A stretch of 64,000 nt of DNA from Tipula vernalis (taxonomy: Eukaryota; Arthropoda; Insecta; Diptera; Tipulidae), in contig OY282560.1 of assembly GCA_958295665.1 (NCBI GenBank), positions 195,171,011 to 195,235,010 of the forward strand. The letters run 5' to 3'. Under the pieces are notes generated by a model. The model was not told the DNA's origin. It worked only from the letters and a program-made list of their open reading frames with translations, and searched no databases. The stretch's first letter is position 1; each line of letters starts with the position of its first letter. The translations under genes and the position numbers were made by a program. Below are positions 11,884-23,507 of this stretch, in pieces.

Positions 11884-12304
11884 TGTGACGGTGACACCTA
11901 GGGTGTGATAGAATAAGTTAAATTAATAGCTCAATGTTTGACTGTACTAAACACATTTTCCCTGATAAAACAGTTCTAAATGAGAAGCTTGGTTTGTGTA
12001 TATAAAAAGGCGAACGAGATCGAATTGAATAATTAGTATTTGGAACGCGACAGTGTAAACTTGTAAGATTATTATTAGTATTTGGAACGCGATAGTCTGA
12101 AGATTAAAAAGGAATTAACAAGTGATTTAAATTGTGTTTTAGTGTAAAATAAAAGTAAAAGTGATCAGTAAAATTGTGCGAATAATTTATTAATAGGCAT
12201 TTTGAAAATTATCATTAACAAACTGTATGTGATAAATTGAATTGATTTTGTTTTATTTACAATCCAGTGATAAGAACCTTGATTGACAAGGCAAAAACAT
12301 AGCA
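11884..12304 (+). repeat. Foldback arm 4 (right-facing)
   Basis: This is a second right-facing copy in tandem with arm 3. It is shorter because about 45 bases are lost before GAAGCTTGGTTTG. The TATATAAAAAGGCG box is at about 11998-12012. It ends CAAGGCAAAAACATAGCA. Confidence 0.75.
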
Positions 12305-12536
12305 ATACGAGTAAATATGAATTTGACGCTAGTCAAATTGACATCTAGTCTAAGGTGTTCTACTGTTTTATCGAATTGTAGTGCAGAATAGAAATTATAA
12401 CACTTTACATGAAATGTCAACAAAGATGATTAAAAATTATTTCAAAATACAAATTATTATTAAATTAATATAAAGAAAGATAAATTAATGGCAACCTTTG
12501 GCATTAAAGATAAGTATTTTTATGATATAATATTAC
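12305..12536. other. Short AT-rich spacer, nothing recognised
   Basis: The DNA between the foldback element and the LOA LINE shows no ORF or repeat that I can place. Confidence 0.5.
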
Positions 12537-12545
12537 ATTAGATAT

Positions 12546-12978
12546 GGTGGTCTGGGCGTCTGGTGAAGGGGGGAACAAAGCTGTGTAGTAGTCACCAGCT
12601 CCGTAACCTTTAGTAGAGTGAGCTCCAGCAGGCTGTTCTGGTCATGTTTTAGGCAGTCCAGTCTGGGGCTCACGACCGCGTGAGGGGTAACCTAATCGTG
12701 GTTCGCAAGTGTACCTGCTGGTACGGTGACCACCGGTAACTAATTGTTTGTTTACCGAACTACAGGCTAAAGTACGACGCTAAAGGAAGGAATAACCTTG
12801 ACAAAAAAACATAAATCCAAGGTGAGACACGTGTGCCGAGGGATGCATGGCCATGGGTTATTTGGTCTCCATCACGGAACTCCGGATACCTGGTAACCTC
12901 CGGTTTCAATTAGCCTTACCACAGTAAGAGACGCTGCTGTAGTGGACCTTCTTTTCCTCTCAACAAATCCGAAACTGC
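12546..12978 (+). promoter_or_regulatory. LOA LINE 5' UTR
   Basis: This leader is shared with the copy at 50054-50480 and partly with the minus-strand copy near 56180-56350. All three keep GCAAGTGTAC, a CGACCACCGGTAAC-like block, AAAGTACG(A/G)CGCTAAAGGA and CCTTGACAAAAAA. LINE promoters of this group are internal, so the conserved leader is the likely promoter. That role is inferred. Confidence 0.75.
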
Positions 12979-14191
12979 ATGGATATTTCAGAAATAAAAA
13001 AAATATGAGGGAGGTGCTTCTCTAAACGCACCAATCTCAGAGAATGACAAGGTCCAACAAGGACCTACCACGCTATCTGATGATAGCAGTGAACACTCAA
13101 GCGCGGATACCATTGTCGGTGACCGAGTACAAGGCGCACAAGTGCCATCATTCTCGGACACCGCATCAGTGTCTAAAAGCAGCCTCGAGGACTTGGAACT
13201 CGAGGATAGCAAGAAAAAGAGAGACTTAGTGGAGCTGCGAAGAAGCGCATTGCCCATCTTAAATTGGCAGGCATTCCTCACGAAGTAGCTCTGGCACAGT
13301 GCCAAATTAAAATAAAAGATCGAACGGTCACTGCCGCTAAGCGTAGCCGGTCAGACGAAACGATCCCGAAGAACACCCCAGCAAAAAGGTAGAAGAAAGA
13401 GCAACCTTTGCCAACCGAAGGAAAGGGTTGCTCACAAGATATGGCAGATCCGAAGCTAGGAGATGAAGCTAACCTATAAGGACGCAGTTAAGGCCATTAG
13501 GTTGGAAATAACCGACCAAGGTTTCCCAGAAGTCAAACTAGGTATCAGCCAGATCCTGCCTATATAAGATAGCATCATGAATGCAGTGGCGGAACTATCA
13601 ATGGACGGCATTAGCCCGACATTTTTAGGATGCCGCACGATGAATGGATGGTTGACCGTCAACTGTGCTGACAAGGACACGGTGGAGTGGCTTACTGCCA
13701 CTGTGCCGACCCTAAAGCCATAGGAAAAAGCCAACCTAAGAGTAGTCGGGGAGGGCGAATTACCGCGCTCCAACATAATCTTCAATAAGTTGATTTATCG
13801 GAATTTTTTATAGACAAATATATTAATTGTTGATGGCAATCTCAATATTTTCGATTTGGCAAATCAGAAAAATATAGAGGCCAATCGCTCATAATATACA
13901 TGACAAAAATGAATATTTGTTAACAAAATATTCTTCGTGTATTTTCCTCGTTGCAAAAACGAGGCAAACGAGAAGAAAGAAAGAGCGGCTGGTTACCCCA
14001 GCCAGAAAGATCCCGGGAGCAAAGATAACCCAAACAGGCCAGGAACCTTAGGCACTGCACGTGGAGGGCGCAGACCTGGAAAAGGGAACAAGCTTGATAA
14101 AAAACATGGGTTGAACTCACAGAGTGCCACCAAACCACGTGCTAGTAGTAGCAGCACACAGGCCGGCTCATTAGAGGGCCCGAAAACATAA
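12979..14191 (+). pseudogene. LOA LINE ORF1 (gag-like)
   Basis: The ATG at 12979 begins MDISEIKK; an extra A then shifts the frame. The reading continues as an acidic Ser-rich stretch (GPTTLSDDSSEHSSADT). In another frame follows RLSGAAKKRIAHLKLAG, a motif typical of LOA ORF1 proteins. A DUF4780-like part (FLGCRTMNGWLTVNCADKD) comes next. A nested repeat interrupts at about 13797-13925. The basic C-terminus KKERAAGYPSQKDPGSK ends at TAA 14189-14191. The protein would bind the LINE RNA. At least three frame breaks and two stops are visible. Confidence 0.82.
13797..13925 (+). repeat. Small repeat nested in LOA ORF1
   Basis: TTTTATAGACAAATATATTA at about 13806 through GAGGCCAATCGCTCATAA recurs at 59620-59708 with few differences. 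It interrupts the DUF4780-like coding region, and coding sense resumes at about 13937. The two copies share roughly 90 bp. The exact ends, inverted termini and target duplication are not clear. Confidence 0.75.
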
Positions 14192-14197
14192 AGATCT

Positions 14198-17100
14198 ATG
14201 CACCCGCCTGTAAGATGCGTACAAATCAACCTATATAGATGCAAGGCCGCCAACCAACTGGGACATAGCGCTTATCCAAGAGCCGTGGACCAACAATGGA
14301 AGAATTAAAGGTTTGCCAAGTAAGACAGGTAAGCTAATTAACAACACAGAAGTAGAAAGGACGAGGACAGCGAATCTCTGTCGTTCGTCGTACAATATCT
14401 TCTATATTAACCAATTTATTTCCAGAGATATAACCGCAATCTCATTAGAGATATCTCTATCCAGAGGAGGCACTTTCACAATTAATGTGGCATCAGCCTA
14501 TTTTCCCGGGGACGGTAACGATCCACCTCCAGAAGAAGTACAGAGCTTTATCATATCAATTACTGTACAGCTCATGGGCAGAAGTTCATCATTGGTTGTG
14601 ATGCTAATTCACAGCACACAGTCTGGGGTAGCACCAACACCAATACAAGAGGTGAGTAACCTTTTGAATATTGTTCATCAAATAATATTGGTATAAATAA
14701 TACAGGGAACGAGCCGACCTTTGTGAATGCCATTAGTAGGGAGGTTCTGGACCTTACTATGTCTAACATGGGTACATCCAGCACAGTCCAGAATTGGCAT
14801 GTATCGGAGGAAGCATCTTTGTCGGATCATAGGTATATAAGATTTTATATTGAACCCCCCAAATAACAAAAGGTACGGTAAGAATACTTAAAGGTACGGA
14901 CTGGGCTGTCTTTACCAATAAACTACAAGACAATATAGGGGATTTGCAGAACTCTATCGGCTCTGTTGCAGAGCTTGATAGAGTTGCTGATAATCTCACC
15001 AGGGCAATAATTGATGCCTATTACTCAAGTTCTCCTGAGGTGCGTGCTAGGGGAAATAGGGATGTTCCTTGGTAGACCTCCGCCCTGGAGACTAAAAGAA
15101 AAACAGTGCGTGACTTCTTTAACAGAGCAAAAATAACAGATGACTGGGCAGCGTATCGAACTGCCCTCACTCAGTATAATGAGACTCTGAGGAAGAGCAA
15201 AAGAGAGAACTGGAGAACTTTCTGCGGGAAGATAGACGAGATTCCGGCAGGAGCTGAACCTTATCAAGGAAAGAGACTCTTGAATGTCTGATGAAGGGAC
15301 ATTTTCCGGAGTGCGCAATCATTGCGCGTTGATATGAGCGTGGTGCATTCATATCTTGTCCCAAGGGAAGCCTACAAGCGAGCGATGGAAATCTTCACCC
15401 CTGGGGAGTTGCGCTGGACTATCGATTCATTTGGTTCCTTTAAGTCTCCAGGAGGAAAATGGGATCTATCCTATTTTTCTTCAACGAGGCCTGGATATAC
15501 TGGAGCCCCACCTAATCAAATTATATAGATCTAGCTTTAGCCTGGAATACATCCCCAGATGCTGGAGGGAGGTAAGAGTCATATTTTTACCAAAAAATGA
15601 GAATAAATCCCCCGAGGACATTAGGTCCTACAGACCTATTAGCCTTACAACATTTATACTTAAAACCATTCAAAAAATATTGGGCCTATATATCAGACTC
15701 AATACAATCCAAAGATGTCCTCTAAATCCTAGCCAACATGCTCATCAGGTGGGCAAATCTACGGAGACAGGATGAAAAGGATGAATTAACATCGGAAATC
15801 GAGGATACACTTCGAAACAAGGAGGCACTATTATGCTCCTACATTGACATCCAGGGTGCCTTCGATAATACTAATTTCGAGGTGATTCGGGAACAGGCTG
15901 AAGCGAGGGGTATCAACTCCTCAACTATCGGGTGGATAATAAATATGCTCAGAAGCAGGAGAATTAAAGCCTCGATTGGCGAAGCAAGCATCTCAATGGC
16001 ACCTACCAAGGGCTGCCCTCAGGGCGGAGTACTGTCGATGTTACTGTGGCTCTTGGTAATGGACCACTTGCTCGCTATTTTGAGGAACTCTCGAATATTA
16101 ATCATTGCCTATGCTGATGATCTGGTGCTGATGGTAAGAGGCAAATTTGAAAGCACAATAGCTGAGCGTATGCAATATGCTCTAAGATTAGTAAACGAGT
16201 GGTGTGTTGAAGTGGGCCTTAGCGTCAATCCCAATAAAATAACATGTACTCTCTTTACAAATCGGAGGAGAATTTCCTTTCCTCCAATAACTACGAACGG
16301 GGAAATACTTAAGATGACGTCTGAGGTTAAATATCTAGGGATCATTTTTGACCAAAAATTAATCTGGAACCCCCACTTGAAATACATCGCAAATAAGGCA
16401 AACGAAGCATACTTTGGGTGCCAACGTATGTCTGGTAAAACATGGGGCCTAAACCCACAAATGATAATCTGGGTTTACCAAACCATCACCAATGATATCT
16501 AATTCGGCTTTTATATGGTGGCCAAAGACTGAGCAAATATATGCTCGTTCAGCTTTGGACAAAATTCAAAGAATAATATGTTTGGGTGCAACGGGAGCAA
16601 TTAGGACCTGCCCTACTGCTGCCCTTGAAAGAATGCTGGGACTCTCACCACTCCACATACATGTCAAAAGTGTGGCAGGTTTGAGAGCCATAATACTGAA
16701 GGTAACAAGTCAGGTTAGACTGACTAGTTCGGGACACAATTGCATCCTGGATAAACTAAACTTGGCAGACGATATTGCCCAGCTATCAGATATTATGTTA
16801 AGACTACTGACTGCCGGAGGAACTTCACGATCCAGATACCCGAAACTGTCATGGTGGGAAACATAATTTCCTCCTTACCACAGCACGCATCGGTGTGGTA
16901 TGCCTATGGATCAAAAACAAACGAGGCCACGGGTGCGGGGGTTGTGGGGCTCGGTTTCAGGCTCTGTATACCGTTGGGCAAGAGCCCTACGGTTTTCCAG
17001 GCAGAAACAGTGGCCATCGAGACTAGCGTGCTTCTGTGCCTCAAAAAAAAGTATAGATATAAAAACGGAGATCTACATAATCTCGGATAGCCAGGCTGTT

Positions 17101-17727
17101 TTATTAGCCCTGGCAGCTCCGGTATTCAGCTCTAAACTGACAAGGAACTGCTACAGCAACCTTAAAAGGCTGGGTAGGGACAACAAGGTTACCCTCTTGT
17201 GGTCCCCCGGCTACTCTCATATACCAGGAAATGAGGCCGCAGACACCTGTGCAAAAGATTGTGCGGGTGGCATTTTCTACGGCCCCGAGCCTAGCGTTGC
17301 CTATTCCAAAGGCCATGTAGCGAGGAGAGTCCTCTTCTGGCAGCAGAGATGTTCTGCTTCACTCTGGGAGTCATCTCGGAGAATGAGACAGACAAAGAAG
17401 CTCCTAAATTACAAGATTACACACTTACAGAATATAATCAGAATGGATCGATTATCTCTGAAATCCCTCATATGATACTTGACAGGATATGGTCCCTTTA
17501 ACTACCAATTGAAAATGGGGAAACCCCCATCAGAAAACTGCAGGTTCTGTAATCTGGGAAGAGAAACATCCGAACACTTGCTGTTCGAGTGCAGTGCGAT
17601 CGCCCTAAGAAGAATTAAAACACTCAATGCTTACTCTGTTCAGTGGCCTCACGCCGACCCTGTGGATATGCATGACCATGCATGTAGCGTTTATCAAGGA
17701 GCTGGACTTACATTTCACATAGATTGA
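14198..17727 (+). pseudogene. LOA LINE ORF2: endonuclease-RT-RNase H
   Basis: The ATG at 14198 starts MHPPVRCVQINLYRCKAA, then shifts frame into LIQEPWTNNGRIKGLPS, the endonuclease box with the catalytic Glu. The endonuclease ends with SLSDHRYIRF near 14815-14845. RT follows with FLPKNENKSPEDIRSYRPIS, CPQGGVLSMLLW and the catalytic AYADDLVLM near 16105-16130. RNase H begins WYAYGSKTNEATGAGVV near 16895, where the usual Asp-Gly-Ser reads Tyr-Gly-Ser; AETVAIE and ISDSQAVL follow. A CRFCNLGRETSEHLLFEC finger lies near the end. Several frameshifts make it dead. Confidence 0.9.
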
Positions 17728-17820
17728 TTTCTCTACTCTTACACGGGGATGCACAATAGAGCTTGCTGGTCGAAATGCACAGGGTTCCTATTACCAACCC
17801 ACCCTCTTTAAAAAAAAAAA
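17728..17820 (+). terminator. LOA LINE 3' UTR and poly(A) tail
   Basis: After the ORF2 stop come about 80 bases ending ACCAACCCACCCTCTTT and an A-run. The whole stretch, together with the last part of ORF2 from about 17640, aligns with the tail of the SINE at 26405-26571. It is therefore likely the signal recognised by the LOA reverse transcriptase. Confidence 0.8.
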
Positions 17821-18265
17821 ATAAAAAATTGGATATAATTATAAATTTTAATATAAATGAATTTAATTTTAGGTTAGATTTACTAATGGAAAAAGATTAA
17901 CAAGTTAAAGATAAGTATAAATTATGAATTAATATGAATTATGTTATAACTTTTTCTGATTTATTTTCTTTTAGGTATCATCTCATGAATCGTTGGATTG
18001 TGTCTACAACACAGACACAATATAAATTTCGAAAATAACAATTCAACTAAGCCGAACTCCAATTATAAGAAAAACAAGAAATTTAACGATTTTGTTGCTG
18101 CAATATACGATTCCCTTCTTATCATGAACATACATATAAAGACATAAATTATTATTATCTTTCCACTTTTTGGTACATTTCATGGTGTTTTATTGTTGGT
18201 TTTGTGCATTTCCATAACCAACAACTTTGGAATGGATAAATAAATTGTTACGTATTGCATACAGC

Positions 18266-18331
18266 CGATTCTGAATTCAATTCAAACGTACTCAATTATA
18301 CGAAGTATAGAAATCCCATTTAAATCAAACA
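18266..18331 (+). repeat. Dispersed short repeat, copy 1
   Basis: It contains CAATTATACGAAGTATA followed by GAAATCCCATTTAAATCAAA. It aligns over about 60 bases with 23127-23187. A looser similarity exists to the arms of the hairpin at 63285-63396 (CGA(T/A)GTATAAGA(A)TTC...TATTTGA). Its origin is unknown. Confidence 0.55.
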
Positions 18332-19343
18332 CAAATCAATTTGTTCTGCATACACACAAAACACAATATACATGTGGTAAACGAAATAATTTGAAGTTTT
18401 ATACCACAAAGCCAAACACATACATATTTATTAGGGTAGAAAAATTAAACAGAACATAACGTGTATATAACTACCTGTATCAAAACCACACAGATCCCTC
18501 CAAAAAACGTACTCCATACCTGTCTACGTATTATTTTTTGTAATAATATTTAAACAACAACAACAAACAAAAACAATAGCCAAATATTTTTTTAATCAAG
18601 TTTTCGATAGTTTGATGTTAAATAAATTTAATTTATCACTAAATAGTACGTTAAATTTAAATTTAGGTACAGAAAAATGACGGCTCTCGATAGCAGCCGC
18701 TCGGAGCGAATAAAAAAACACAGCTAAATTCATACCACATAAATATATATACATATGTCTATAGACCAGTATATGTGGTTTGAAAATACCTCTTACGATA
18801 TCTGGATAGTACCGTTATGATTTGTTAAACACATATTTCCTTTATTAAAGTTTTCCTTCATTAACTAAATATTGATTCACTTCCACTACACGGCACTATT
18901 CACTACACAAATATTAATCAATTTAAGCGAACTTTTTACCGCGCTTACAAAAAAAAATGACGCACTAAACCAGAATCACTCACTTTTATTATTATTATTT
19001 TGAATAAATTGAACTAACTACACACCAAATCAAAATAAATATAAAAAATAAAATTAAATTAAATTCTCGAAGAAGACGACAAAAACACGGCTTTTCTCCT
19101 CGAGGGTCAACGACAGGTCATTTCAGGTTATTAGTTCTTAATTCATTATTTTCTGTTCAGGTTCAAGCTGAATGGAACATCCAAATCTTTACTTATATAA
19201 AGTTTCATTTAAATCTGTTAAGGTAAAGCAAATGTTTAATTATCCTTATGTATATTTATATATTTAACTGATAATTTGGATATTCAAAATCGTCACAAAA
19301 TACACAAAATCGTGGAAGAAATATTGTTAAACAAATTAAGTTA

Positions 19344-19377
19344 ATCACAGGTTTCGAACCTATCGCCCTTCGTCAAC
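19344..19377 (-). ncRNA. Hammerhead-like core, Penelope terminal-repeat relic
   Basis: On the minus strand this reads GTTGACGAAGGGCGATAGG then TTCGAAACCTGTGA. It parallels the cores at 48281-48314 and 49220-49253: (C/T)TGANGA, a stem-loop, then CGAAAC. Such cores are known in the terminal repeats of Penelope-like elements as hammerhead ribozymes. Here the stem II would use G-U pairs and the cleavage position is unfavourable. It is a decayed relic without nearby Penelope coding sequence. Confidence 0.4.
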
Positions 19378-21664
19378 ATTAAAAATTAAAATTTATTTTT
19401 CTTAACGGTTTATGTTAGTTTTAAGACTGAAGAAAGTTAATTAATGTATAAAAACACAAATTTAACACTTGCAATTGGTCCAATTATTATTTTATTCCTC
19501 TTATTAGCGCATCGATAAACTTCTGAACATAACAGAATTTATATTCCAATTAATTTGAAAATAATTTCAACCAACTAATGTAGTAGATATAGAATTAATC
19601 AGTTTCACTCCAACTTTTTCTAAAAAACTTTCTATACCTTAAGAGGCAGTTTCAATAAACTTAAAGTTATAAGTGTTTTCGTGTTTAAAACTAATTTTAT
19701 ATTTTCTATCCTTAATATTTCCCTTTAAAAATTTCCCCCATCATAAAAAAGTGTTCAAAAGGAAAAATAAAAAAAAATACTTTGGCGCTCGAAAATTATT
19801 TTTCTTTTCGATTTCCGTTATTTAATTACCGAAGAGAAACGAAATTTATGTGCCATAACATTGTAAATTTAATAATTTGGGTTGAAATTCGATTTTCTGT
19901 GTTTTTTTGTACATAAAACTAAAACAAAAAAATCATTTTTAATTTATGTTTTTCGACTTTTTTTTTTCTTTGGTTATTATTATTAGAGCAATTAATAATT
20001 TAACGTTAATTAATTTAGTTTTTCATTTGGATTGTGAAAAAAGGGTAATTATCGAAACAATTTTTAATGATTACATAATTAATAGGTAAATGTTGGATGT
20101 TTTGCAGAACGTCTTTAAAATAAATAATGGCTTTCATATATATCCTCTGTGTATACCACCCACTAATTTATTGTCTTTAATAATTGAAAGTTGTAATTTT
20201 AATTGTCAATTAACTGACCGTATTATTATGTGTCTTGATGAGAAATTTGGTTTATGTACGTTAAGTTAGGGTACGTATTTGATTTTTGTCGGTTCGACTA
20301 ATTTAGTACATTAAAGTAAATTACATGAATTTTTTATAACAATCAAATGTCGGTTAAAGTTACAAGTAATTTGTGTGTGTATGAACAAAAAAAAACTTTA
20401 AGGATCATTAAGTATATTACATGAAATTTTTTATTATATTACGTTTTAATAGTGCGATAATTATTTGGTGTGGCTTTGACCGGTATTCTATTTGAATAAT
20501 TTAGTACAATTCGTCTTCGAGTTAATTCATCTAGGAACACGTTAAATTAGTTTATTTTAAAAGGATTAGCCACAGATTTTTTTTATAATAAATATTAAAA
20601 CATTGCCTTAGCATGCATTTCATTTTAAAGTATTTTATTGATTAATAGAAATACAAACGAAATGCCAATAGGTAAGAACATTACATTTGTTTTAATTTTA
20701 CATTTTGCCATAGCCATACTAAATAATTTATTAAGACTTATTTCCTGAGATCGATCGAAATAGTTGGATGTCTTTTGCTAATCAAGGTTATCAATTACAT
20801 GGATATTGGGATTAAATATTGAAACGATATTTGCGGCTACCATGTGTCTTCGACCATAGCAAAATAATTCGTATTTTTCTCAAAATTTTAATATTAAAAT
20901 TATTAAAAAAATAGTTAGAATCTATTCTTACACTATTCTTAAACAAATGGTTGAACTTTACATAACTTAATTGAAAAAAATCCAATTTTACAAATTTGCG
21001 GACGGCAAAATTTTAAATAGTTTTTTAAGGAACTTTTTTTTTATGATTTTGGTTTAACATCAGAGAAAAATTTAAGGTCATCAAATTGAAAATTATTATG
21101 AAATTGTTTTTCAGAATCATCATTCCTTTTCCGAATAAAGGGAATTTGTAATGCTAAAAGGAAAAAGTAAGAGCAATTTTAGATGAGCTACTTTCTACAG
21201 CAGTTGGGCACCTATAGCTGTCATTTGGTATTTTTTTGTTCTTGTTTTTTTTTGCAAAATAGCGTGTATAAGAATAACCTTGCACATACTATAGTTTACA
21301 AAATAAGAAAATAAATTGACCATAAAAATTTATAACTTTATCGTAAATAAATTATTGTTACTTTACTTTTTTGTTAAGTGATTGCTTTAATTAACTCATT
21401 ATCAATTGTTTGATCGCTGGTAAAGATGATTTTTCAATTGCACTTGAAAGCTATGTTATCAATTGATTTTAATGTCGAAGGTTAACCATTATATTAGAAA
21501 AAAAAACATAAAAAATATTATTTTTTTTGCAATATTGGTTTTTATGTTTTCAATTTCGAAGTCAGCATTGGACCTAGTAGGATATGAGTGAATTTCTGAA
21601 GCTGTTTTAATAATTATATTGCATTTCAACAGATTTGTCTTACACTTATTGATTGATTGAATGA

Positions 21665-21900
21665 TTGATTAGGATGTACGGCCAAGCATTATACCAGGAA
21701 CTTCCGGACTCCCAGGCACTCACCGTACACCCGTTTACATATAACAAAACCGAAGGATAGGAAAGGATTATTAGTTGGGACAGACTCGACCCGGTTACAG
21801 ACACCTATGCAATCGATAGTTAGTAAAATTGTTAGTAAATATATAGTAAAAATAGTTAGCACAGAACAACACAATTTCTAAACTACAGCTTATTCCCTAC
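21665..21900 (+). repeat. Dispersed repeat family, copy 2
   Basis: It aligns with the copy at 1730-1915, sharing ATAACAAAACCGAAGGA, ACCCGGTTACAGACACCTAT and AGCACAGAACAACACAATTT. No coding capacity is seen. Copies of comparable decay at two distant places show a moderately old interspersed family. Confidence 0.6.
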
Positions 21901-22418
21901 TTAATGATACTAAAGAGTTGATTCAAGGTAAAATTTAATAATGATTAATTCGGGATCTATGTTATATTCTGAAAATTGAATTATTTATTTGCAAATTAAG
22001 AAAGAAGAACCTTTAAATATTCTTTAAACTAATTTAATTAATATATGTGAATTAATGAGCAAAACACAATATAAAATTCTAAAAGAATATTTAAAAATTT
22101 AAAATAACTAAGCTACGATATAAAATCACAGCGCTTGTTTCATTAGTTACCGTTATCATGTAGTTAGTTAATTTAATTGTTTACATACTGCAACTAGATT
22201 TAAAAATAAAATGTTAAAAATGTATATTTTACTATAAAATTAAACTTAAACTAATTAGCAATTTCCTACAGAACTAGAAAAAAAGAAATTAATAATGTTG
22301 TAGCTAATTATTTATAAAATTAAATAATATAATTTAAAAATTGATTATGTTACGACGCAAAAAAAGCCTAGAATTTTTGCAACTTAAAATTATTGTTAAG
22401 CTCAAACTATTTTTATAG
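21901..22418. other. AT-rich spacer, nothing recognised
   Basis: The DNA between the repeat copy and the next fragment is low in complexity, without ORF or repeat structure that I can name. Confidence 0.5.
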
Positions 22419-22628
22419 TTGAAGCAATTCTGCAAATTTTCGACAACCACATTACCCCCCAACTTTAGTAAATTATCTGATAATATCCTTCAATCCAACA
22501 ACTCCTTTAATTTATCTCCATTTGTACTCACAAACACAACCCTTAAAGATGTAAACTATAAAACCGTCAAAACTCAGAAAAGTACCACTGAACAGTTAAA
22601 ATTACTAAGGGTATACGTAATTAATTAA
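22419..22628 (+). pseudogene. Unrecognised 69-codon frame, possible errantivirus scrap
   Basis: The frame contains LKDVNYKTVKTQKSTT. The integrase C-terminus of element A at 32074-32268 contains IKDVNYKTFKTTRN, and the DNA of the two segments agrees at roughly 24 of 29 positions. That suggests a fragment of a related errantivirus. The remainder of the frame shows no recognisable domain, and no LTR is seen next to it. A chance match in AT-rich DNA remains possible. Confidence 0.3.
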
Positions 22629-23126
22629 ATTCAACATCATGGTCATTAATATCTCTGAAAATGTATAGCATATTAATTGGCTATTCGTTATTTGTAAGAT
22701 AGCGGTCATCAATATTTCAAAATTATATTTAAAACTTATCAAACAGTAGAATACCTAAATAAAAATCCAATTAGCACCATTCCCCTATTGAAGAGATCTC
22801 CACCGCACATTACCATCACCACTTAACATTACAAGTAAGTAAAATAACAAATCAAAAAAAGGAAATTGAAACATTATATTCCTAAAAATTGTATCGGTGT
22901 ACCATATAAGTAATATGTTTGTATGTGAAAACTGTATCCTAAACTTCAATAAATCCATTAAGTTAATTAATCAAGTTCAATACATTTAGGATCTCGATTT
23001 TCATTTACATAATTCCACGTTGTTCACATTCATTTAATCAAAATTTGGCATAGTTTATATTACCCTGCAAAAAAAATTAATCATACCTAAATAAACTATT
23101 TTATATGGATTATATAATGCGGTTTC

Positions 23127-23187
23127 CGATTGGACTTAAACTTACTCGATTATACGAAGTATAAGAATCCTATTTGAGTCGAATACA
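23127..23187 (+). repeat. Dispersed short repeat, copy 2
   Basis: CGATTATACGAAGTATAAG then AATCCTATTTGAGTCGAA align with 18266-18331. It lies in AT-rich DNA without an ORF. Confidence 0.55.
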
Positions 23188-23507
23188 ATAAAATTTTCGT
23201 TGTGTGTGTGTAGTTCATGTTTTATCAAGAAAACTACAGTTGTCTTATTAATACAAAAAAAACACAAACCTAGTGTTCGGTCTTTTTTTTAAATTTAGAT
23301 GTCAACATTTCGTGGATTTGGCTGTCAAATGAAAATATATTTTGATCAGCTGTTTTTTTTTTTTTAAATAATATTAAATTTAAAATGTTTTTTAAATATA
23401 AGTGAAATGTGAACTTATCCGATTTGTGGCATAAAGTAATTAGTGTATTTTGTATATTGATGTGTGATGGATTGATTTTTTGAGTTGAGATCAACGACAA
23501 GATTGTT

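Larger units (their letters stand above)
10344..12304. mobile_element. Foldback-type element with doubled arms
   Basis: Four copies of one about 500-bp arm lie as left, left, right, right. Two copies on the left are in direct tandem with a 523-bp period (GTCACTCAAGG at 10361 and 10884), nearly identical. Two copies on the right start TGTGACGGTGACACC at 11390 and 11884 (period 494). The outer ends are TGTTACG (10344) and its degraded complement CATAGCA (12304). They are flanked by ATAT (left) and ATAC (right), consistent with a 4-bp target duplication. There is no ORF. Each arm carries a TATATAAAA-type box. Inverted solo LTRs are the alternative. Confidence 0.75.
12546..17827 (+). mobile_element. 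LOA-clade LINE, full-length but decayed
   Basis: The element has a GC-richer 5' leader, ORF1, an ORF2 with endonuclease, reverse transcriptase, RNase H and a CCHC finger, a short 3' UTR and a poly(A) tail at about 17810-17820. The flanks ATTAGATAT (12537-12545) and ATTGGATAT (17828-17836) agree at 8 of 9 bases and look like the target duplication. An RNase H after RT plus a CPTAALE...LGLSPLHIHV segment points to the LOA clade. Both ORFs are broken. Related copies lie at 50054-50800 and 55425-56350. Confidence 0.9.
17837..21660. other. AT-rich intergenic DNA
   Basis: No coding region is recognised. It holds a dispersed short repeat at 18266-18331 and a Penelope-like terminal-repeat relic at 19344-19377. 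Homopolymer runs are frequent. Short ORFs here lack motifs. Confidence 0.55.

Noticed and set aside
13044..13229. Plus-strand 61-codon frame in LOA ORF1
   Set aside because: The coding sense of ORF1 is in another frame, which shows the acidic Ser-rich and LSGAAKKR motifs. This frame is a shadow.
18290..18312. TATACGAAGTATA resembles a loxP half-site (also at 23150-23163)
   Set aside because: Only one arm matches, with a base missing, and there is no spacer or inverted partner. It is part of a dispersed AT-rich repeat.
22640..22960. Possible errantivirus 3' LTR after the 22.4-kb fragment
   Set aside because: An AATAAA-like site is present, but no second copy of this sequence exists in the window and no AGT...ACT ends are seen.
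23270..23500. 76-codon minus-strand frame next to the RpS7 pseudogene
   Set aside because: It is K/F/I-rich with no motif. It lies over poly(T) and the upstream part of the pseudogene and is a chance frame.
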